The notes under the pieces were generated by a model. That model searched no databases. It was not told where the DNA came from and saw nothing but the letters and a program-made list of their open reading frames with translations. This document shows, in pieces, positions 7,891 to 16,986 of a stretch of 64,000 nucleotides of DNA; within the stretch, counting starts at the first letter, position 1, and each line of letters opens with the position of its first letter. The stretch lies in NCBI RefSeq assembly GCF_007954275.1, contig NZ_VOLT01000008.1, positions 1-64,000 on the forward strand, read 5' to 3'. This stretch comes from Colwellia demingiae. GTDB taxonomy: Bacteria; Pseudomonadota; Gammaproteobacteria; Enterobacterales; Alteromonadaceae. A program made the position numbers and the translations under genes.

Positions 7891-9612
7891 TTAACTTTTC
7901 AGGGTTAACCAATGTGCTTTTATTTTATCAGCAACCCGAAAGGCGTTAGCATAAATCGTAAAGGTGTAAGGTACGCTACCACCGGTCGGCATAAATGAGC
8001 CATCAGTAACGTATAAGTTATCAACTTCATGGGCTTGGCAATTTTTATTGAGCACTGAAGTTTTAGGATCATTACCAAAGCGACAACCACCAGCCATTAA
8101 ATTTGTTGAAGGGTAACCACTCACGGAAGAAGATACATTTTTTGCGCCTAAGGCTTCAAGTAGCTTTTCTGCTTTTTTCGATAGGTACTCGCCCACTTCA
8201 AGATCGTGATCATGATAGCCAATACGGACTTTGGCCACTGGATCGCCCCATTGATCTGTTACTTCGTTATCTAAGCTGACAAAACAATCGTCAGTTGGTA
8301 GCCAATCGTTAAACACTTCAAAGCGTAGTGTTTTATAACTAGTAAATTCTGTTTTCAAACTTTGTTTTAAATCCTCACCCCACAGTAGTTTATCATCACC
8401 ATTTTGATCAGACCCCCATTGCGTTCCACGTGCTCTCGCAATGGGATTTTGATGGAACAAAAAGTCTATGGTGCCGCCTTTTGCTTGGCCTTTAGCATTG
8501 GCGCCAGTAAAGATTTTATCAGCAATTTGATACCAATCCTGCAGGGCGCGATTGATAAAAGGACCTACTTGCTTTAATTCACTGACTTGTTTATCTGATA
8601 AATCAGCATAGTTAAAGTCACCTTGTCCGGTACCTCCGCCACTAAAGAGTAAGTTTTTACCGACTTGACCACTGTTGTTGGCAAGACCTTGTTGAAATTT
8701 CTCTCCTGTTGAGGCCAGTAATAAACGAGAAGTCTCAACTGCTTGGCAAGCCACCACATATATTTTGGCGGTAACTGATTTTTTACGGCCTATTTTATCG
8801 TAATAGTGTACACCGGTGATTTTTCCCTGTTCATCAGAGGCAATTTTATAAACTTTGGCATTGGCTTGAATAGTGCAATTACCTGACGCCACAGCGTTAT
8901 TTAGTAACGCAGCTCGACCACTACCTTTAGCGCCTGAAGCACAGCCGTAGCTGCTGCAGTACCCGGAATATTCACAACTGCGTCTGCCCATGGCGGGTTT
9001 TGATAAAATGGCTCTAGGTACAGGAATGGCATGATAGCCAATTTCTTTAGCCGCTTTATCTATCCATGACGACATAGGCAACTCCGCAATAGGCGGGTAG
9101 GGGAAGTCTGTTGAGCGTGGCTCTTGATGTGGATGTTCCACTACACGACCAGATACGCCCACTTCACGCTCGACTTTGGCATAGTAAGGCTCAAGTTCGT
9201 CGTAACTAATGGGCCAATCTTCGACGTTAGCGCCACTTATAGCACCAAACTCAGATTTTAGGCGAAAATCAATAGGTTTTAAGCGATGAAAATAACCACT
9301 CATGAAATTTGAAGAGCCACCGACTACGTTGCCATTCCACCAACTCCACCCAGAATCACTGGTTTTTTCACCTTGCCAGAACGGTTTATCATTCTCATCG
9401 AAGTACTCTTCTTCAATGACATGTTGTTCATCACTTAGTTTTGGGTTGTAAGCGTCATGAATACTGATGGTCAGTTCATCTTTGAAAAATTCTTTTTCAG
9501 TTAACCAAGGGCCTTTTTCAAGCACTAATACTTTAGCGCCCGCGGTCGATAACTGATGGGCAATAGGGGAGGCACCAGCACCTCTGCCAATTATGCAAAT
9601 ATCATAAGTCAT
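7891..9612 (-). CDS. GMC-family FAD-dependent oxidoreductase (gluconate 2-dehydrogenase large-subunit type)
   Basis: 573 residues. The N-terminus YDICIIGRGAGASPIAHQL is the FAD-binding Rossmann motif, GGSSNFMSGYFHRL (about residue 100) is the GMC signature region, and the C-terminal GMC domain ends in NLYVTDGSFMPTGG. Members oxidise sugars or alcohols and pass electrons to a membrane acceptor. By comparison with the usual catalytic His and His/Asn positions, the relevant segments here read NLMAGGCRFG and GGSVPYTFTI, so both catalytic residues appear replaced (my alignment by eye). No signal peptide is seen; export with the Tat-carrying subunit 3-like partner upstream is possible. The start has GGGG eight bases upstream. 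Confidence 0.85.
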   Translation of the reverse strand: MTYDICIIGRGAGASPIAHQLSTAGAKVLVLEKGPWLTEKEFFKDELTISIHDAYNPKLSDEQHVIEEEYFDENDKPFWQGEKTSDSGWSWWNGNVVGGSSNFMSGYFHRLKPIDFRLKSEFGAISGANVEDWPISYDELEPYYAKVEREVGVSGRVVEHPHQEPRSTDFPYPPIAELPMSSWIDKAAKEIGYHAIPVPRAILSKPAMGRRSCEYSGYCSSYGCASGAKGSGRAALLNNAVASGNCTIQANAKVYKIASDEQGKITGVHYYDKIGRKKSVTAKIYVVACQAVETSRLLLASTGEKFQQGLANNSGQVGKNLLFSGGGTGQGDFNYADLSDKQVSELKQVGPFINRALQDWYQIADKIFTGANAKGQAKGGTIDFLFHQNPIARARGTQWGSDQNGDDKLLWGEDLKQSLKTEFTSYKTLRFEVFNDWLPTDDCFVSLDNEVTDQWGDPVAKVRIGYHDHDLEVGEYLSKKAEKLLEALGAKNVSSSVSGYPSTNLMAGGCRFGNDPKTSVLNKNCQAHEVDNLYVTDGSFMPTGGSVPYTFTIYANAFRVADKIKAHWLTLKS

Positions 9613-9636
9613 TGATTACCCCAAATGCAGGAGAAG

Positions 9637-9705
9637 TTAAAATATTTTTATGATTAAAAACGTACTGGCAGCCGCTACCAGCAATATAAGTAAGGCATAT
9701 GTCAT
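9637..9705 (-). CDS. Possible 22-residue single-span membrane peptide
   Basis: A short reading frame fills the gap between the subunit 3-like gene and the GMC gene. The peptide MTYALLILLVAAAST, followed by FLIIKIF, is almost wholly hydrophobic with one Lys near the end, as expected for one membrane helix. The ATG begins 3 bp after the upstream stop. There is no good ribosome-binding site, only GAG in the preceding stop region. It could be a small membrane anchor for the dehydrogenase, or chance. Confidence 0.2.
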   Translation of the reverse strand: MTYALLILLVAAASTFLIIKIF

Positions 9706-9708
9706 AAC

Positions 9709-10443
9709 TCATGATTTTTTAGTTCCTTGGTGCGATTTATTACGGCTCGATGCTAGGCGTTTAGCGTCGTAGTTTACTCGGCTGATCAGATCAATACGGG
9801 CTCTGCTAGGCAATTCAAAATAACGTTGACCTTTTTCAGGCAGTGGGAAGCCCGCTTGATGTTCTAACCATGCCCAACCAATACCATCAGGGTTACCGCC
9901 GTAACTCGCAGGCGAAAGCATGGCTTGAAAAATATAGCCGAGTAAGGTGTTTAACCAATTTTGTCCCGCTGTAGATTGGCTAATCCCTCGAAGTAACTGC
10001 TCTTTGTCGGCAAAACTTAACTGTGCAAAATTGGCTGATTTTTCGCTGTTGGCATAACCATTTAACCAACCAACACCTTTTAGAATGAAATCTTTTTCGT
10101 CTTGTTCTGTCGGTTGCACCGTCATTACTTGGTACAAATAAGCCGTTGCTCTGATTTCACTAGCGCTAGGACCGGTTGGCGAGCTTGGTAATAATTGATT
10201 CAAGGTTGCATCAAGTGTTAACCAAGGGTCTGTTTTAACTAAGGTGTTAAGTAACTCATTCAGCGATGTTTGCGCTTTAGCGCTGACACTAAACGCGGGT
10301 AAGCTGGCTAATGCGCCCATGCCTGCGGCCGATTTAAGAAAGTGACGTCGATTTTGTTGCGCTTGTCTCTTTTTGTTTTTGATGAACTCAGGTGTCTGGT
10401 AATTTTTATCAAAAAAAGACGTACATTTATCTTCATTAATCAC
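9709..10443 (-). CDS. Gluconate 2-dehydrogenase subunit 3-like protein with Tat signal
   Basis: 244 residues. A twin-arginine signal (NRRHFLKSAAGMGALASLP, residues about 32-50) is preceded by an unusually long, charged N-region; cleavage is likely after SAKA. The mature part belongs to the gluconate 2-dehydrogenase subunit 3 family (ATAYLYQVMTVQP; GGNPDGIGWAWLEHQAGFP). Such subunits partner a GMC flavoprotein and are exported folded through the Tat system, often carrying the flavoprotein with them. The GMC gene lies 96 bp downstream and a thioredoxin-like gene 45 bp upstream. A tatA gene begins at the right end of this window. Confidence 0.82.
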   Translation of the reverse strand: MINEDKCTSFFDKNYQTPEFIKNKKRQAQQNRRHFLKSAAGMGALASLPAFSVSAKAQTSLNELLNTLVKTDPWLTLDATLNQLLPSSPTGPSASEIRATAYLYQVMTVQPTEQDEKDFILKGVGWLNGYANSEKSANFAQLSFADKEQLLRGISQSTAGQNWLNTLLGYIFQAMLSPASYGGNPDGIGWAWLEHQAGFPLPEKGQRYFELPSRARIDLISRVNYDAKRLASSRNKSHQGTKKS

Positions 10444-10488
10444 TGATGTGCTCCTATAACCTGGGTAGGTTTGATACTTGGATATTAA

Positions 10489-11028
10489 TTATTCTACTGA
10501 AGCCGTTGTTGTTAACTGTGTTTGTGGTTTAGTCGCACTAACAGACCAGTCACTTAAAAAGCTTAACCAATGTGATTTTGAATAGTTATTACCAGCGAGC
10601 AATTCTGCGGTATCTTTAGATAAAATCATTTTTCCTTGCGCCGTTGATACGTACATATGTGGGTAACCCAGTACTGGGGGCAGTGATTTCATAAAGTCAC
10701 TGTTTTCGTTACTGTCACTGACACTGATTTTTAATAAAACATATTGGCTATGTAATGCTTCATAGACGTCAGGATTTTGAGCAAGAAAGGCGTCCATTTT
10801 ATGGCACCAGCTACACCAGTTACCGCCTATTTCAATCAGTACTTGGCGATCTGTTTCTTTTGCTAAAGTAAGTGCTGCGGCTGCATCTTTAAAGGGGTCA
10901 CGTTGGTCATCGTATATTTTGCTGTAAGTAGGTAAGCTTGGCGCTACAACAGGGGATGAAGTATTTGCTGTAGCAATACTACTTAATAGTAGACTTAAAC
11001 TGATAACCAATGTGGTGATAATTCTCAT
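10489..11028 (-). CDS. Periplasmic thioredoxin-like protein
   Basis: 179 residues. A signal peptide (residues 1-21) is followed by a thioredoxin fold with the redox motif WCSWC (Cys72, Cys75), close to the DsbD-gamma/thioredoxin_7 group, then the cis-Pro region GYPHMYV. It would reduce or exchange disulfides in the periplasm. It is the first gene of a likely operon with the subunit 3-like and GMC proteins, so it may maintain cysteines in the dehydrogenase (inference). The stop is 45 bp before the next start, and the ATG has AGAGAGCTCC upstream. Confidence 0.82.
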   Translation of the reverse strand: MRIITTLVISLSLLLSSIATANTSSPVVAPSLPTYSKIYDDQRDPFKDAAAALTLAKETDRQVLIEIGGNWCSWCHKMDAFLAQNPDVYEALHSQYVLLKISVSDSNENSDFMKSLPPVLGYPHMYVSTAQGKMILSKDTAELLAGNNYSKSHWLSFLSDWSVSATKPQTQLTTTASVE

Positions 11029-11106
11029 GGAGCTCTCTGATAATATTTATTGTTCGGACAATTAACATGACCTTGCTTTGTTGAACTATATTTCAAAAAT
11101 GTGTTT

Positions 11107-11237
11107 TATACCCGTTACTATTCATAATTTCATCATGACGCCTTGAGTTGAAATTGCTCAAGCTATTTTAAACCTGCATCTTGATCATGGTTCATTCAGG
11201 CGTCCTGAAACTCGCATCTTGAAGTGGATTGGGTATA
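11107..11237. repeat. TATACCCG-family dispersed inverted repeat, copy A
   Basis: A 131-bp element between the thioredoxin-like gene and rph. It begins TATACCCGTTACTATTCATA and ends in the reverse complement of TATACCCAATCCACTTCAAG. The ends and parts of the interior match copies at 16987, 35026 and 57883. It is shorter than copies B and C, lacking the central block. Confidence 0.7.
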
Positions 11238-11301
11238 AGCATTATAATAGCCGGAATTTATTTATCAGTCTTAACTTATATTTACTATAAAGGAACACAC
11301 T

Positions 11302-12015
11302 ATGCGTCCAAGCGGCAGAACATTGGGGCAAATTCGCCCGGTTACGATTACCCGTCAATTTACTACTCATGCAGAAGGCTCAGTACTTATTGAGTTTGGC
11401 GATACGAAAGTAATTTGTACTGCGACCGTAGAAGTAGGTGTACCACGTTTTTTAAAAGGCCAAGGTAAAGGTTGGGTTACTGCTGAATACGGTATGTTAC
11501 CTCGATCTACACATACACGTATGCGCCGTGAAGCCGCATCTGGTAAGCAAAGTGGTCGTACGTTAGAAATTTCTCGCTTAATTGCGCGTGCTTTACGTGC
11601 AGCCGTTGATTTAAAAGCCTTAGGCGAAAATACCATTTCAGTTGATTGTGATGTTATTCAAGCCGATGGCGGTACACGTACTGCTTCTATTACGGGTGCT
11701 TGTGTTGCTTTAGTCGATGCACTTAACTATATGCGCGCTAAAGATATCATTAAAACTAACCCACTTAAGCATATGATTGCTGCAGTATCAGTTGGTATTT
11801 ATAAAGGCGAAGCCGTAGCCGATTTGGATTATCCAGAAGATTCAGCTGCTGATACCGATCTGAATGTTGTTATGACAGACACAGGTAAGCTGATTGAAGT
11901 ACAAGGTACAGCCGAAGAAGAACCATTTAGCTTTGAAGAATTGCAAGCGATGCTTGAACTAGCTAAAAATGGTATTAACGAATTATTCGATCTACAAAAA
12001 GCAGCATTAAGCTAA
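11302..12015 (+). CDS. rph: Ribonuclease PH
   Basis: 237 residues, full length for RNase PH, the phosphate-dependent 3'-5' exoribonuclease that trims tRNA 3' ends. The start [20 protein letters not shown], the [20 protein letters not shown] block containing the phosphate-binding arginine, and [20 protein letters not shown] are diagnostic. AAGGAAC precedes the ATG. The pyrE gene follows 33 bp later on the same strand, the classical rph-pyrE operon. Unlike the E. coli K-12 allele, no frameshift is seen. Confidence 0.97.
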   Translation: MRPSGRTLGQIRPVTITRQFTTHAEGSVLIEFGDTKVICTATVEVGVPRFLKGQGKGWVTAEYGMLPRSTHTRMRREAASGKQSGRTLEISRLIARALRAAVDLKALGENTISVDCDVIQADGGTRTASITGACVALVDALNYMRAKDIIKTNPLKHMIAAVSVGIYKGEAVADLDYPEDSAADTDLNVVMTDTGKLIEVQGTAEEEPFSFEELQAMLELAKNGINELFDLQKAALS

Positions 12016-12048
12016 GCTACGTTCAGTTAAGTAAACAGGAAAATAACC

Positions 12049-12714
12049 ATGAAAGATTATCAACGCGAGTTTATTGAATTTGCGATAGAGAAACAGGTAT
12101 TACGTTTTGGTGAGTTCACATTAAAGTCTGGCCGAGTGAGCCCTTACTTTTTTAATGCGGGTATGTTCAAAACAGGTGGTGACTTAGCGCGTTTAGGTCG
12201 TTTTTATGCGGCTACGCTAATGGATGCAAACATTGATTTTGATTTAGTTTTTGGACCTGCTTATAAAGGTATTCCAATTGCGACTACAACAACCGTTGCG
12301 CTGTTCGACCACCACAATATAGATGTGCCTTATTGCTTCAACCGCAAAGAAGCAAAAACTCATGGCGAAGGTGGTTCATTAGTGGGCGCTGAGCTTGAAG
12401 GTAAAATCATGCTAGTTGATGATGTAATTACTGCAGGTACTGCTATTCGTGAATCGATGGAAATCATTAAAACACATGGTGCACAGCTTTCGGGTGTATT
12501 AATTGCCCTAGACCGTCAAGAAAAAGGCCAAGGTGAACTTTCAGCAATTCAAGAAGTTGAACGTGATTTTGGTACACAAGTTGCGGCGATTGTTACCTTG
12601 GGGGATGTAGTGACCTACCTAGAAGAAAAGCTAGAAGAAAAAGTAGCAAACCAACCTGAATTAGCAGAAAACTTAGCAAGCATTAAAAAATATCGTTTAA
12701 ATTACGGTATCTAA
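12049..12714 (+). CDS. pyrE: Orotate phosphoribosyltransferase
   Basis: 221 residues, slightly longer than the usual 213. It converts orotate and PRPP to OMP in pyrimidine synthesis. The PRPP-binding loop is [17 protein letters not shown] (about residues 123-139), and the catalytic loop region [12 protein letters not shown] and the entry motif [14 protein letters not shown] are intact. The spacing of 33 bp from rph suggests one transcript. An attenuator such as that between rph and pyrE in E. coli is not evident in this short gap. A strong hairpin terminator follows. Confidence 0.97.
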   Translation: MKDYQREFIEFAIEKQVLRFGEFTLKSGRVSPYFFNAGMFKTGGDLARLGRFYAATLMDANIDFDLVFGPAYKGIPIATTTTVALFDHHNIDVPYCFNRKEAKTHGEGGSLVGAELEGKIMLVDDVITAGTAIRESMEIIKTHGAQLSGVLIALDRQEKGQGELSAIQEVERDFGTQVAAIVTLGDVVTYLEEKLEEKVANQPELAENLASIKKYRLNYGI

Positions 12715-12762
12715 TACGCTAACAACCGTTAGTGAATAAAGTTTAGTTACTTATCTTTAAGC

Positions 12763-12807
12763 AATAACGCCTTTGAAGCATAATGTTTCAAAGGCGTTAT
12801 TTTTTTA
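12763..12807 (+). terminator. Rho-independent terminator of rph-pyrE
   Basis: AATAACGCCTTTGAA (12763-12777) pairs with TTTCAAAGGCGTTAT (12786-12800), followed by seven T. Confidence 0.92.
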
Positions 12808-12817
12808 CGTAGTATAT

Positions 12818-12980
12818 TATACCAATAAGACTAACTAAGTTTTCATTTTCAAATGGCCTAAATATCCAATAACATCGTTGCTTTCAATCGAAATAGCCCG
12901 CTATTGCTCAATCAAGCGCCTTGTTTTTGAAAATTTATTCTCATTGAATTCTGTAGTCTTAATTAATCTCATTGGTATTA
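12818..12980. repeat. ATACCAAT-family dispersed inverted repeat, copy 1
   Basis: A 163-bp element. Its left end ATACCAATAAGACTAACTAA and the reverse complement of its right end ATACCAATGAGATTAATTAA differ at 3 positions. The interior (AAATATCCAATAACATCG and GCTATTGCTCAATCAAGCG) recurs at about 90% identity in the element at 21505-21681. There is no gene inside. It fills most of the gap between pyrE and the hydrolase gene. Confidence 0.8.
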
Positions 12981-13035
12981 TTTCAAAGTACTCATAATAA
13001 ATAGATACGTAAACAGAAACCATAAACAGGAAATC

Positions 13036-14415
13036 ATGATGAAAATTGCCAATAAGTACACGATATTACTACTGTGGTTGGTAAGTACCTTGTCATTTTC
13101 TCAAGGACAGGAAGATTGCCTGAGTATTCAAGATGATTATGTTTCTCTCATTGAATCGGGCAAGTATCGCTTTGCAAATGAAGCGGAAGGTGAGCCTTTA
13201 GTAAGTATTGAATATAAAAAGCTATCTAGCTACCAAGAGTACCTTGCGAGTGCTTACCAAGTTGTGGTGAATAAAAATCCTAGAGCAAATATGCCTTGTC
13301 CTATTGTTACTGAGACCTATCAACAATTAGCGAAAAAAAACAAATGGTCAAAAATCCCAAAGGTAAGCCAACTGGTTGCTCCGTTTGAATTAACTCAAAA
13401 GAATAACGACAAAGCTATTTTGCTTATTCATGGCTTAACTGATTCACCATTCTCTTTTCATGATCTTAGCCAATTTTTCTATCAACAGGGTTTTACGGTA
13501 CGCACATTGTTATTGCCAGGCCATGGCATAGCGCCTTCAGAGTTACTTAACACTGACTACGAAGAGTGGCAGCAAGCGGCAAAATTTGCCATTGATCAAA
13601 CGTTAAATGATTATCAGCAAGTGTACCTTGGCGGCTTATCTACTGGCGGTGCACTTATTTTTAATTACTTGATGCAGCAACAACAGGTCGATGAAAAAAT
13701 TAAAGGACTCTTTATGTGGTCGCCAGCCTCAAAGGCAAAAAGTGACTTGGCTTGGTTAGCTCAATATATTGATGGAATCCCTTTTGTTGACTGGATTGAT
13801 TTAGATGCCGATATTGATTTTGCTAAATATGAGTCATTTCCGTATAACGCGGGAGCACAGGTACACGCCTTAATGAATCTTGTGGTGGGGGAAGGGGCAA
13901 ACGCGAGTCGACAAATGCATGATATTCCGTTATTTGTTGTGGCGAGTGAACATGATCAAACCATAGATACTGCACATACCTTGCAGCTAGTTCAGCAGTG
14001 GCAGTTAGCATCACCGCAAGAGCAGATGAAGAAAAGTGTGTTGATTTATTATGGAGATAACAACAAGCTGCCGACAAAACTAGTTGATGTGATGGAAGTG
14101 ATTGTGCCTGAATGTTCAGCTGAAAGCTTATGTAATGAAATTTTTGATGTTGCCCACATTGCGACAACCAATTCTCCCAATAATCCACATTATGGCGTTA
14201 ATGGGCAATATAGAAACTGTGGTCACTATGTTACAGATGCCCCACGTTATAAAGCATGCAAACATAATAAACAGGTTATTAAGGGAGAAGTCACCGCAAT
14301 GAATCTTACTCGTGATTTGCCAATGCAGCGATTGACTTACAATCCGTATTATCAAGAAATGCTGGAAGCGATGACAACGTTTTTAAAAACTACTCAGCGT
14401 TCCATAATAGATTAA
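13036..14415 (+). CDS. Secreted alpha/beta hydrolase (serine aminopeptidase S33/lysophospholipase-like)
   Basis: 459 residues; the second Met (13039) is an equally good start. A signal peptide (residues 1-24) leads to the periplasm. The alpha/beta-hydrolase core starts at about residue 125 with the oxyanion motif IHGLTDSP, followed by the nucleophile elbow GGLSTGG (Ser202), an acid in ASEHDQTID and a candidate His in VAHIATT. Family members cleave esters or peptides; the substrate cannot be told. Several Cys in the C-terminal third could form disulfides. It stands alone and its last codons overlap the convergent small gene by 4 bp. Confidence 0.8.
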   Translation: MMKIANKYTILLLWLVSTLSFSQGQEDCLSIQDDYVSLIESGKYRFANEAEGEPLVSIEYKKLSSYQEYLASAYQVVVNKNPRANMPCPIVTETYQQLAKKNKWSKIPKVSQLVAPFELTQKNNDKAILLIHGLTDSPFSFHDLSQFFYQQGFTVRTLLLPGHGIAPSELLNTDYEEWQQAAKFAIDQTLNDYQQVYLGGLSTGGALIFNYLMQQQQVDEKIKGLFMWSPASKAKSDLAWLAQYIDGIPFVDWIDLDADIDFAKYESFPYNAGAQVHALMNLVVGEGANASRQMHDIPLFVVASEHDQTIDTAHTLQLVQQWQLASPQEQMKKSVLIYYGDNNKLPTKLVDVMEVIVPECSAESLCNEIFDVAHIATTNSPNNPHYGVNGQYRNCGHYVTDAPRYKACKHNKQVIKGEVTAMNLTRDLPMQRLTYNPYYQEMLEAMTTFLKTTQRSIID

Positions 14416-14732
14416 CGCGCGTATTTTAACCAAAGTTTATAAAAAACTGCATTGCAGGTTTTATTATCATCCATAACACCATCTCTATCACAATCAGAGC
14501 CGGTCAATGATTTAGCCACTTGTTGACCATACTCATCAATATCTGCTTTTGAAGGCAAAACGGTAATGGTTACTTTTGGGGATTGCTCAATAAAGTCTGC
14601 CACGTCGGTATAGCTGACAAAGACTTCTTTAGAAATTAAATGACTGATATCTCCCAATGCTGGATTTTTTGCGTTCGAGCACCATGAAAAAAATGCGAGG
14701 GTAATAGTTAATATCGTGATGATATAATTCAT
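14412..14732 (-). CDS. Small secreted protein, unknown function
   Basis: 106 residues with a signal peptide (residues 1-21, ending SNA). No family is recognised. CDRDGVMDDNKTC (about residues 81-93) resembles a calcium-binding loop framed by two cysteines. The gene starts 2 bp after the kdkA stop, so it is translated from the waaA-kdkA transcript, and its stop overlaps that of the convergent hydrolase gene by 4 bp. A role in the envelope is plausible from location, but nothing in the sequence shows it. Confidence 0.55.
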   Translation of the reverse strand: MNYIITILTITLAFFSWCSNAKNPALGDISHLISKEVFVSYTDVADFIEQSPKVTITVLPSKADIDEYGQQVAKSLTGSDCDRDGVMDDNKTCNAVFYKLWLKYAR

Positions 14733-14734
14733 TA

Positions 14735-15520
14735 TTAGTTCTTCTTTTCAACATCGGAGATGTTCGTATCCTGATAACCATCCATCAAAGATTGCCAGTT
14801 TTCTTCAGTAAAATTAAACTGTTCTAGTTTATTTAACTCCTTTAAAAATGAGCGCTGTAAACGAGCCATGTTGGCTTGCTTCCATGTAGTGTTCACGGGA
14901 TTGGTTCGCAGCTCACCACGGTCAAAGTCGATCAAAAACACCTGATTTTTATCATTTAGCAAAATATTATGACTATTTAGATCATGGTGATAAATACCAT
15001 GATGGTGAAAGCGTTTAATCGTGGCACCTACGTTGTGCCAAACATCATCCGTTAACGCCTTTTCGCTTAATATTGCCACTAAGTCTTGTGCATGGTGAAT
15101 GCGACTGGAAAGCAAATCTGCCTGATAGCGAAAACCGCGTTGAATAACACGGTAAGCAATAGGCTCAGGTGCAGGAAGTTGTAGAGTGTTCATATGACGT
15201 AATAGCGCAAATTCATTAGCTGCACGGGTTTTTTCTAAACTACTAAACCAATAAGAGTCTTTAATAACTTTACCGATTAAACCACCGCGATAATAATGGC
15301 GTAATACCCAATGATGCTTAATATTGCCTATATCATTGTATTCGACAAACCATGTAGTGCCACGTCCCTGCGCAGAACCCGTTACCGCATTTTGTTGTTG
15401 CCAATAGCTTGGGTTGAGCATTTGTGCACTGAAATCAGTAATGAGGGTTTGATTGAAAAAACAAGTAACGTTACCTTGTTCAAGTTTAGAAAATTGTGGG
15501 TTGGTTATCGGTTGACTCAC
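14735..15520 (-). CDS. kdkA: 3-deoxy-D-manno-octulosonic acid (Kdo) kinase
   Basis: 261 residues of the KdkA/WaaP kinase family, which phosphorylates the Kdo of the LPS inner core with ATP. The family opening GRGTTWFVE and HHWVLRHYYRGG, the catalytic loop HHDLNSHNILL (Asp180) and the metal-binding LIDFDRGELR (about 196-205) are all present. The start overlaps the waaA stop by 4 bp (ATGA), so translation is coupled. KdkA is typical of bacteria whose WaaA adds a single Kdo, such as Haemophilus and Vibrio, so this LPS probably carries one phosphorylated Kdo (inference). Confidence 0.92.
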   Translation of the reverse strand: MSQPITNPQFSKLEQGNVTCFFNQTLITDFSAQMLNPSYWQQQNAVTGSAQGRGTTWFVEYNDIGNIKHHWVLRHYYRGGLIGKVIKDSYWFSSLEKTRAANEFALLRHMNTLQLPAPEPIAYRVIQRGFRYQADLLSSRIHHAQDLVAILSEKALTDDVWHNVGATIKRFHHHGIYHHDLNSHNILLNDKNQVFLIDFDRGELRTNPVNTTWKQANMARLQRSFLKELNKLEQFNFTEENWQSLMDGYQDTNISDVEKKN

Positions 15521-16887
15521 GAGTTATCTCCTAAAGGCATAGTGTCACTATTACTAGTAATTATAGGCAGTAGTTTTATTACTTGAGCCAATGTTTTTTC
15601 GCTGGCTCCTTGATTTTGTAATACCACTTTGAGTGCATTTTCGCCTAGCATTTGCTGACGCTTTGGTTGTTCTAATAAAGCGCTAATTTCATTGACAAGT
15701 TGTGTGCTAGATTCATTAGTCGGTGTATTGTTAGTGAGTTCAATGATGGCATTTTCTTGTCTCAGCTGCTGCATTATTTCGTTGAAGTTACTCATGTTGT
15801 GACCAACGATCACAGGCTTATTAAATAATGCCGGCTCTAGCGGGTTGTGACCGCCAATTTCACTGAAACTTCCACCCATAGTAACAATATCACTTAAAGC
15901 AAAGGCAGCCATTAACTCGCCCAGGCTGTCGAGTAACCAAACTTGCTCATCATTAATTATGGTATTGTTACTGCGTTTGGCCAGTGTTAATTGTTGTTCA
16001 AGACAAAGGTTAGCAACGTGCTCAAAGCGTTCTGGATGGCGCGGTACAAGGACTAATAATAATGAAGGATGTTGAGGTAGTAGTGCTTTAAAGGCGGCTA
16101 ATGCAATAGCTTCATCACCCTCATGAGTACTGGCTACCAACCATACGGTTCTTTTGGGTTGGTTATCATCAGCAACAAGTAACTTGGCTAACTCGGCCTT
16201 TTTGTTAATAACTTGTTCATTGACACTGATATCAAATTTTAAGTTACCACTATTTTCACAGCGGCTTTCATGTGCACCGAGCTGCAAGAAGTGAGTTAAA
16301 TTTTCTTCGCTTTGCGTGAGAATCTTATCAAAGCGATTCAAGCAGGGCGCCATAAGCGCACTAAGCTTTTGATAACTGGTTAAGGATTTTTTCGATAAGC
16401 GGCCGTTAATTAGCAATAATTCAATCTGTTGTTGGGCGCATTGAGCAATTAAGTTAGGCCATAACTCGGTTTCCATGAAAATTATCATTTTAGGTTTAAG
16501 TCGATGGAGAAATAGGGTTGTACAAGGAAATATATCTAACGGTAAATAACCATGTTGAACGCGTCCATCAAAGAGTTTGGTTATTTGCGCAGAGCCAGTC
16601 GGCGTAAATGAAGTGATGGTGATGGGTAAGTCTGGATAGTTTATTAATAACTTTTCGATAAAGCTTTTTAGCGCAATAACCTCACCAACACTGGCCGCAT
16701 GCACGACAATGCCGCCCTGTTTATAAGATTTAGGAAAAAAGCCCAAACGTTCAACTAAACGATGGCGGTATTCAGGGTGATTTAGTGAGCGAATTAATAG
16801 CACAAGTAAAAATATTGGGGTTAGCAATAAAAAGATTACCCGGTAAATAAATAAAGCTAAAACATATCGCACTAAAATCGACTCCAT
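15517..16887 (-). CDS. waaA: 3-deoxy-D-manno-octulosonic acid transferase
   Basis: 456 residues of a GT30 glycosyltransferase at the inner membrane that adds Kdo to lipid IVA. An N-terminal membrane anchor (about residues 8-32) is followed by the catalytic block VVHAASVGEVIALKS with the conserved Glu, PITITSFTPTGSAQ, and the CMP-Kdo-binding C-terminal domain (GGSFSEIGGHNPLEP; KPVIVGHNMSNF). It is slightly longer than the E. coli enzyme (425). The kdkA gene overlaps its end by 4 bp. Confidence 0.94.
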   Translation of the reverse strand: MESILVRYVLALFIYRVIFLLLTPIFLLVLLIRSLNHPEYRHRLVERLGFFPKSYKQGGIVVHAASVGEVIALKSFIEKLLINYPDLPITITSFTPTGSAQITKLFDGRVQHGYLPLDIFPCTTLFLHRLKPKMIIFMETELWPNLIAQCAQQQIELLLINGRLSKKSLTSYQKLSALMAPCLNRFDKILTQSEENLTHFLQLGAHESRCENSGNLKFDISVNEQVINKKAELAKLLVADDNQPKRTVWLVASTHEGDEAIALAAFKALLPQHPSLLLVLVPRHPERFEHVANLCLEQQLTLAKRSNNTIINDEQVWLLDSLGELMAAFALSDIVTMGGSFSEIGGHNPLEPALFNKPVIVGHNMSNFNEIMQQLRQENAIIELTNNTPTNESSTQLVNEISALLEQPKRQQMLGENALKVVLQNQGASEKTLAQVIKLLPIITSNSDTMPLGDNS

Positions 16888-16986
16888 ATCAACTGTTTAA
16901 GCTGGCTAGTATACCTAAAGATTATACCAAACGAATTAATTCTTGCTAATCAAGTTGCTCTAAATTAATTAGGGAGTGTACTTACC

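Noticed and set aside
13823..14355. Minus-strand and alternative plus-strand frames within the alpha/beta hydrolase gene
   Set aside because: They overlap conserved hydrolase coding sequence and have no ribosome-binding site or homology.
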